Assembly (NCBI GenBank): GCA_046304235.1
Contig: JBKCEW010000089.1
Span: 1 to 8,111 of the forward strand
Origin: CANHVK01 sp046304235
Lineage (GTDB): Bacteria; Bacteroidota; Bacteroidia; Flavobacteriales_D; Crocinitomicaceae
Reading direction: 5' to 3'
DNA length: 8,111 nucleotides
The translations under genes were made by a program, and so were the position numbers. This document shows, piece by piece, positions 5,858 to 8,111 of this stretch. The notes beneath the pieces are model-generated. The model was given only the letters and a program-made list of their open reading frames with translations, did not search any database and was not told the origin of the DNA. Position 1 is the first letter of the stretch. Each line of letters opens with the position of its first letter.

Positions 5858-7100
5858 TTGTAACAATTTTTATGCTTCTTGTGAGCGTGCGTTTAACCCG
5901 TCGTTGAATGGGAAGCCTATTGTTGTGCTTTCAAATAATGATGGTTGCGCAATTGCTCGTAGTAACGAGGCGAAGGCATTGGGTATCCCAATGGGAGCTG
6001 TGGCTTTCGAGTATAGGGATTTGTTTTTGAAACATAATGTACACGTATTCTCTGCCAACTTTGCCCTTTATGGAGATATGAGCAACCGAGTAATGAATAT
6101 CTTACAAGAATACAGTCCAGAATGTGAGATTTATAGTATTGATGAAGCGTTTTTGAAATTGGTCGGATTTGAACATTTTGATTTGCATTCGTATGGAGTT
6201 GATATGTCGCGCAAAGTGAAGACTTGGACTGGTATTCCTGTAAGTGTTGGTATTGCTCCAACAAAAGCATTGGCGAAAATTGCGAACCGAATTGCTAAAA
6301 AATATCCTGACCGGACTGAAACGTGTTACGTGATTGATGATGATGAAAAACGTATCAAAGCATTAAAGTGGTTGGATATTGAAGATGTTTGGGGAATTGG
6401 CCGCCAACACGCAAAGCGTTTGCGCTATGTTGGTGTTAAAAAAGCGTATGATTTTACCCAATTAGACGATACTTGGGTGCGTCGAAATATGTCAGTAGTT
6501 GGGTTACGTTTGAAAATGGATTTGTTGGGTTTACCTACACTTGATTTGGAAGATATTAAACCGAAAAAGAATATCGCAACGACACGATCCTTTGAACGGA
6601 ACTTAACGAAATTGGAAGAGATACAGGAACGGATTGTAACGTTTTCGGTTTCGTGTGCTGAAAAATTACGTAGACAACATTCGTCGTGTAATGCTCTTTG
6701 TGTGTTTATCCGAACAAACTCGCATCGCCAAGAATTACAACAATATTCTAATAGTACGGTTATAAAACTCCCTTTCCCAAGTAATTCAAGTATAGAAATT
6801 GCAAAGTTTGCTCTGCAAGCCCTAGAACAAATTTTTGTTCCAGGGCTGCACTATAAAAAAGCGGGTGTTATTATTATGGACTTTACACCTGATAGTGAAA
6901 TTCAACTCAATCTTTTTGAAAATAGTAATCCCAAACATTCTCCCTTGATGCAAGTCGTTGACAGAATAAATCAATCGTTCGGTCAACAAAAAATAAAACT
7001 TGCTGCACAGGACCTTAAACGTGTTTGGAAGATGAAACAAGAGAAGCTATCTCCGAGGTATACGACGAGGTTAGATGAGGTGATTGAGGTGAGTGTGTGA
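5841..7100 (+). CDS. umuC: UmuC-like Y-family DNA polymerase (Pol V catalytic subunit)
   Basis: This complete 419-residue protein is close to E. coli UmuC in length. The palm/fingers domain begins FALIDCNNFYASCERAF, with metal ligand D6 and probable steric-gate Y11; SNNDGCAIARS lies at 31-41 and the catalytic pair D101-E102 is in YSIDEAFL. The thumb has helix-hairpin-helix character around IEDVWGIGRQHAKRL (180-194). The little-finger domain spans about 240-350. A beta-clamp-binding motif QLNLF sits at 355-359, as in E. coli. With UmuD' it would copy past damaged bases, with increased mutation. It starts inside the end of umuD and ends before a structured repeat with a T tract. The coding sequence is visibly less AT-rich than the flanking - strand genes, consistent with a more resident origin. 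No frameshift or missing active-site residue is seen. Confidence 0.95.
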   Translation: MFALIDCNNFYASCERAFNPSLNGKPIVVLSNNDGCAIARSNEAKALGIPMGAVAFEYRDLFLKHNVHVFSANFALYGDMSNRVMNILQEYSPECEIYSIDEAFLKLVGFEHFDLHSYGVDMSRKVKTWTGIPVSVGIAPTKALAKIANRIAKKYPDRTETCYVIDDDEKRIKALKWLDIEDVWGIGRQHAKRLRYVGVKKAYDFTQLDDTWVRRNMSVVGLRLKMDLLGLPTLDLEDIKPKKNIATTRSFERNLTKLEEIQERIVTFSVSCAEKLRRQHSSCNALCVFIRTNSHRQELQQYSNSTVIKLPFPSNSSIEIAKFALQALEQIFVPGLHYKKAGVIIMDFTPDSEIQLNLFENSNPKHSPLMQVVDRINQSFGQQKIKLAAQDLKRVWKMKQEKLSPRYTTRLDEVIEVSV

Positions 7101-7161
7101 GATTAAATACAGTTTTGGAGTTTGCGAAGAAGCGGATTTCGAAGTATTAAACTGTCTGCCA

Positions 7162-7243
7162 GCACTAATCTTGGTTTAAAGTACAATTTTCACTTAAGCA
7201 GCGAACCAGCTTTTTTTTTCCAAACGACTGTTATCGGTAGTGC
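7162..7243. repeat. Second structured inverted repeat, 3' of the RES gene
   Basis: The outer arms GCACTA (7162-7167) and TAGTGC (7238-7243) are perfect inverted repeats. TTGG (7171-7174) can pair with CCAA (7220-7223), and an inner hairpin forms from 7172-7208. The element starts 2 bases after the RES stop codon, read on the - strand. It is flanked on the left by TATTAAACTGTCTGCC (7145-7160) and contains CTGTTATCGG (7228-7237). From memory, near-identical stretches (CTGTCTGCC.GCAC.AATCTTGG ... CTGTTATCGG) occur downstream of many accessory genes in Bacteroidota. It may be attC-like or a mobile gene-flanking repeat; no integrase is in view. Confidence 0.55.
7172..7219 (+). terminator. Probable terminator for umuDC inside the repeat
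   Basis: TGGTT (7172-7176) pairs with AACCA (7204-7208) and AAGT (7179-7182) with ACTT (7192-7195). This imperfect hairpin is followed directly by GC and nine T residues (7211-7219). It is the only terminator-like structure after umuC, 71 bases past its stop codon. The stem is weak and asymmetric, so efficiency is uncertain. Confidence 0.5.
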
Positions 7244-7245
7244 AT

Positions 7246-8111
7246 TTATATATCTCTGGCTTTAATATTAACTTTTGAAATTTGTACTTTTTTTACATCT
7301 CTACATTTCATCGTTTCTTGGTTAAAAAGAACTAAATTAGAACCTGTATTGTGTAGAGAGCTTCTAAATTTTATTCCTTGAACGTCTGTAAAAGTTTTTA
7401 TGAATTCACATATGAATTGTGTAGGAATATAGTCTAATTCTGAGTCGTATCTTCTCATCGGCTTCGATAAATCTCTACTAATTAATTGTTTTAGCAATGT
7501 AGATTTAATTTTCTTATTGATTCCATTTGGATGATATAAAGTTGGAATTTCTGTAAAATCTGAAATTACTATTTCATTTTGATATTCTTCATTTTTTGAA
7601 AAAATTGCTACAGAAATTTCGTCAAGAAATGAAGCTCTAACTTCATACAAAATTGTCTCCTCATTGTCACTTAAATAAAGATATGGAATACCAATGGGAT
7701 TTGCACGTCCAGCAGATGCAAGATATGGAGGAGGACAAGACATTTTATCTATTGGATAAATATCCTCTTTTGAGTTTTGATGTAACCTTGCTCTATAATA
7801 AGTTTCGTCGTCTTTAATTATTGTTTTACTTTCAAAAAAACTATCCCAACCTAAATCATCAGTTAAGGTATCTATGTTTGTAAAATATCTTTTTTTCCAT
7901 TTTAACTGCTCTTTTAATATGGACCAATAATTAATATTTTCAAGAATTTCATCACTAAAATCAACTAACTCTTCTGAGTTATTAAACATTGAATCTATTT
8001 CATTTAGAACTATATTTAATATTTTATTACCATTATCTAAATTGCTAAATAAGTTCCAATTACCTTGAATTAATGAAATTAAACTTTTACCTTCTTGTTT
8101 TAACTGAAAGT
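7246..8111 (-). CDS. RES-domain protein (putative NAD+ phosphorylase/toxin family), N-terminus outside window
   Basis: The frame is open to the right edge, giving 287 visible residues. The ATG at 7989 is probably internal, because 40 more sense codons precede it without a stop. Counting from that Met, the RES domain shows YYRAR (R66, R68), the core AGRANPIGIPYLYLSDNEET (93-112), E116 in ILYEVR, RYDSELDYIPTQFICEFIK (180-198) and S210-S211 in FRSSLH. Characterised RES proteins (MbcT, Xre-RES toxins) degrade NAD+, some of them by phosphorolysis, and others ADP-ribosylate a protein target. The visible N-terminal part is helical and, from recall of similar Bacteroidota proteins, belongs to a longer HEPN-like N-terminal domain. 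No Xre or other antitoxin gene is seen in the window; one could lie upstream. Very AT-rich, like the ATPase operon. Family assignment is confident; toxin role is inferred. Confidence 0.85.
   Translation of the reverse strand, partial: FQLKQEGKSLISLIQGNWNLFSNLDNGNKILNIVLNEIDSMFNNSEELVDFSDEILENINYWSILKEQLKWKKRYFTNIDTLTDDLGWDSFFESKTIIKDDETYYRARLHQNSKEDIYPIDKMSCPPPYLASAGRANPIGIPYLYLSDNEETILYEVRASFLDEISVAIFSKNEEYQNEIVISDFTEIPTLYHPNGINKKIKSTLLKQLISRDLSKPMRRYDSELDYIPTQFICEFIKTFTDVQGIKFRSSLHNTGSNLVLFNQETMKCRDVKKVQISKVNIKARDI

Noticed and set aside
5380..7040. Antisense frames of 62-117 codons opposite umuDC
   Set aside because: The umuD and umuC frames explain the sequence completely, and the antisense products show no recognisable features.
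7987..7989. ATG at 7989 as the RES gene start
   Set aside because: The frame continues without a stop through 40 more codons to the window edge, with residues of the same helical character, so the true start is outside.

Overview
The window looks like a chromosomal segment of a low-GC Bacteroidota bacterium, probably Flavobacteriia or a relative. The reasons are AT-rich DNA, ATG starts preceded by A-rich leaders without Shine-Dalgarno sequences, promoter matches of the TAnnTTTG type, and small proteins at the left end that I recall only from Bacteroidota genomes. No tRNA, rRNA, CRISPR array, transposase or integrase is visible.

Left block (1-1070, + strand): the C-terminal part of an uncharacterised Bacteroidota protein, a terminator-like hairpin, two small hydrophobic (holin-like) proteins and a strong bidirectional terminator. 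Next (about 1080-1200) comes a long imperfect inverted repeat that resembles a gene-flanking or attC-like element.

Middle block (1224-5013, - strand): a two-gene operon. The promoter-proximal gene encodes a DUF2971-type protein. Thirteen bases later begins a 928-residue protein with an N-terminal PHP phosphoesterase domain and an ABC/SMC-like ATPase split by a coiled coil (TrlF-like). This architecture, the two-gene layout and the very AT-rich coding sequence suggest an anti-phage or other conflict module. It is the best candidate here for an undescribed system.

A 382-bp gene-free divergent region follows (5014-5395). It holds a near-perfect 28-bp palindrome and candidate promoters for both directions. 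It separates the operon from a complete umuDC operon (5396-7100, + strand), which encodes a self-cleaving S24 peptidase and a Y-family translesion polymerase whose key residues sit at almost the same spacing as in E. coli UmuD and UmuC.

Right block (about 7135-8111): a second structured inverted repeat, whose central hairpin plus nine T residues can also terminate umuC. After it, on the - strand, is the C-terminal 287 residues of a RES-domain protein (putative NAD+ phosphorylase/toxin family) that runs off the right edge. Both - strand accessory units have a long inverted repeat just after their stop codons. This suggests cassette-like insertions around a conserved DNA-repair operon.
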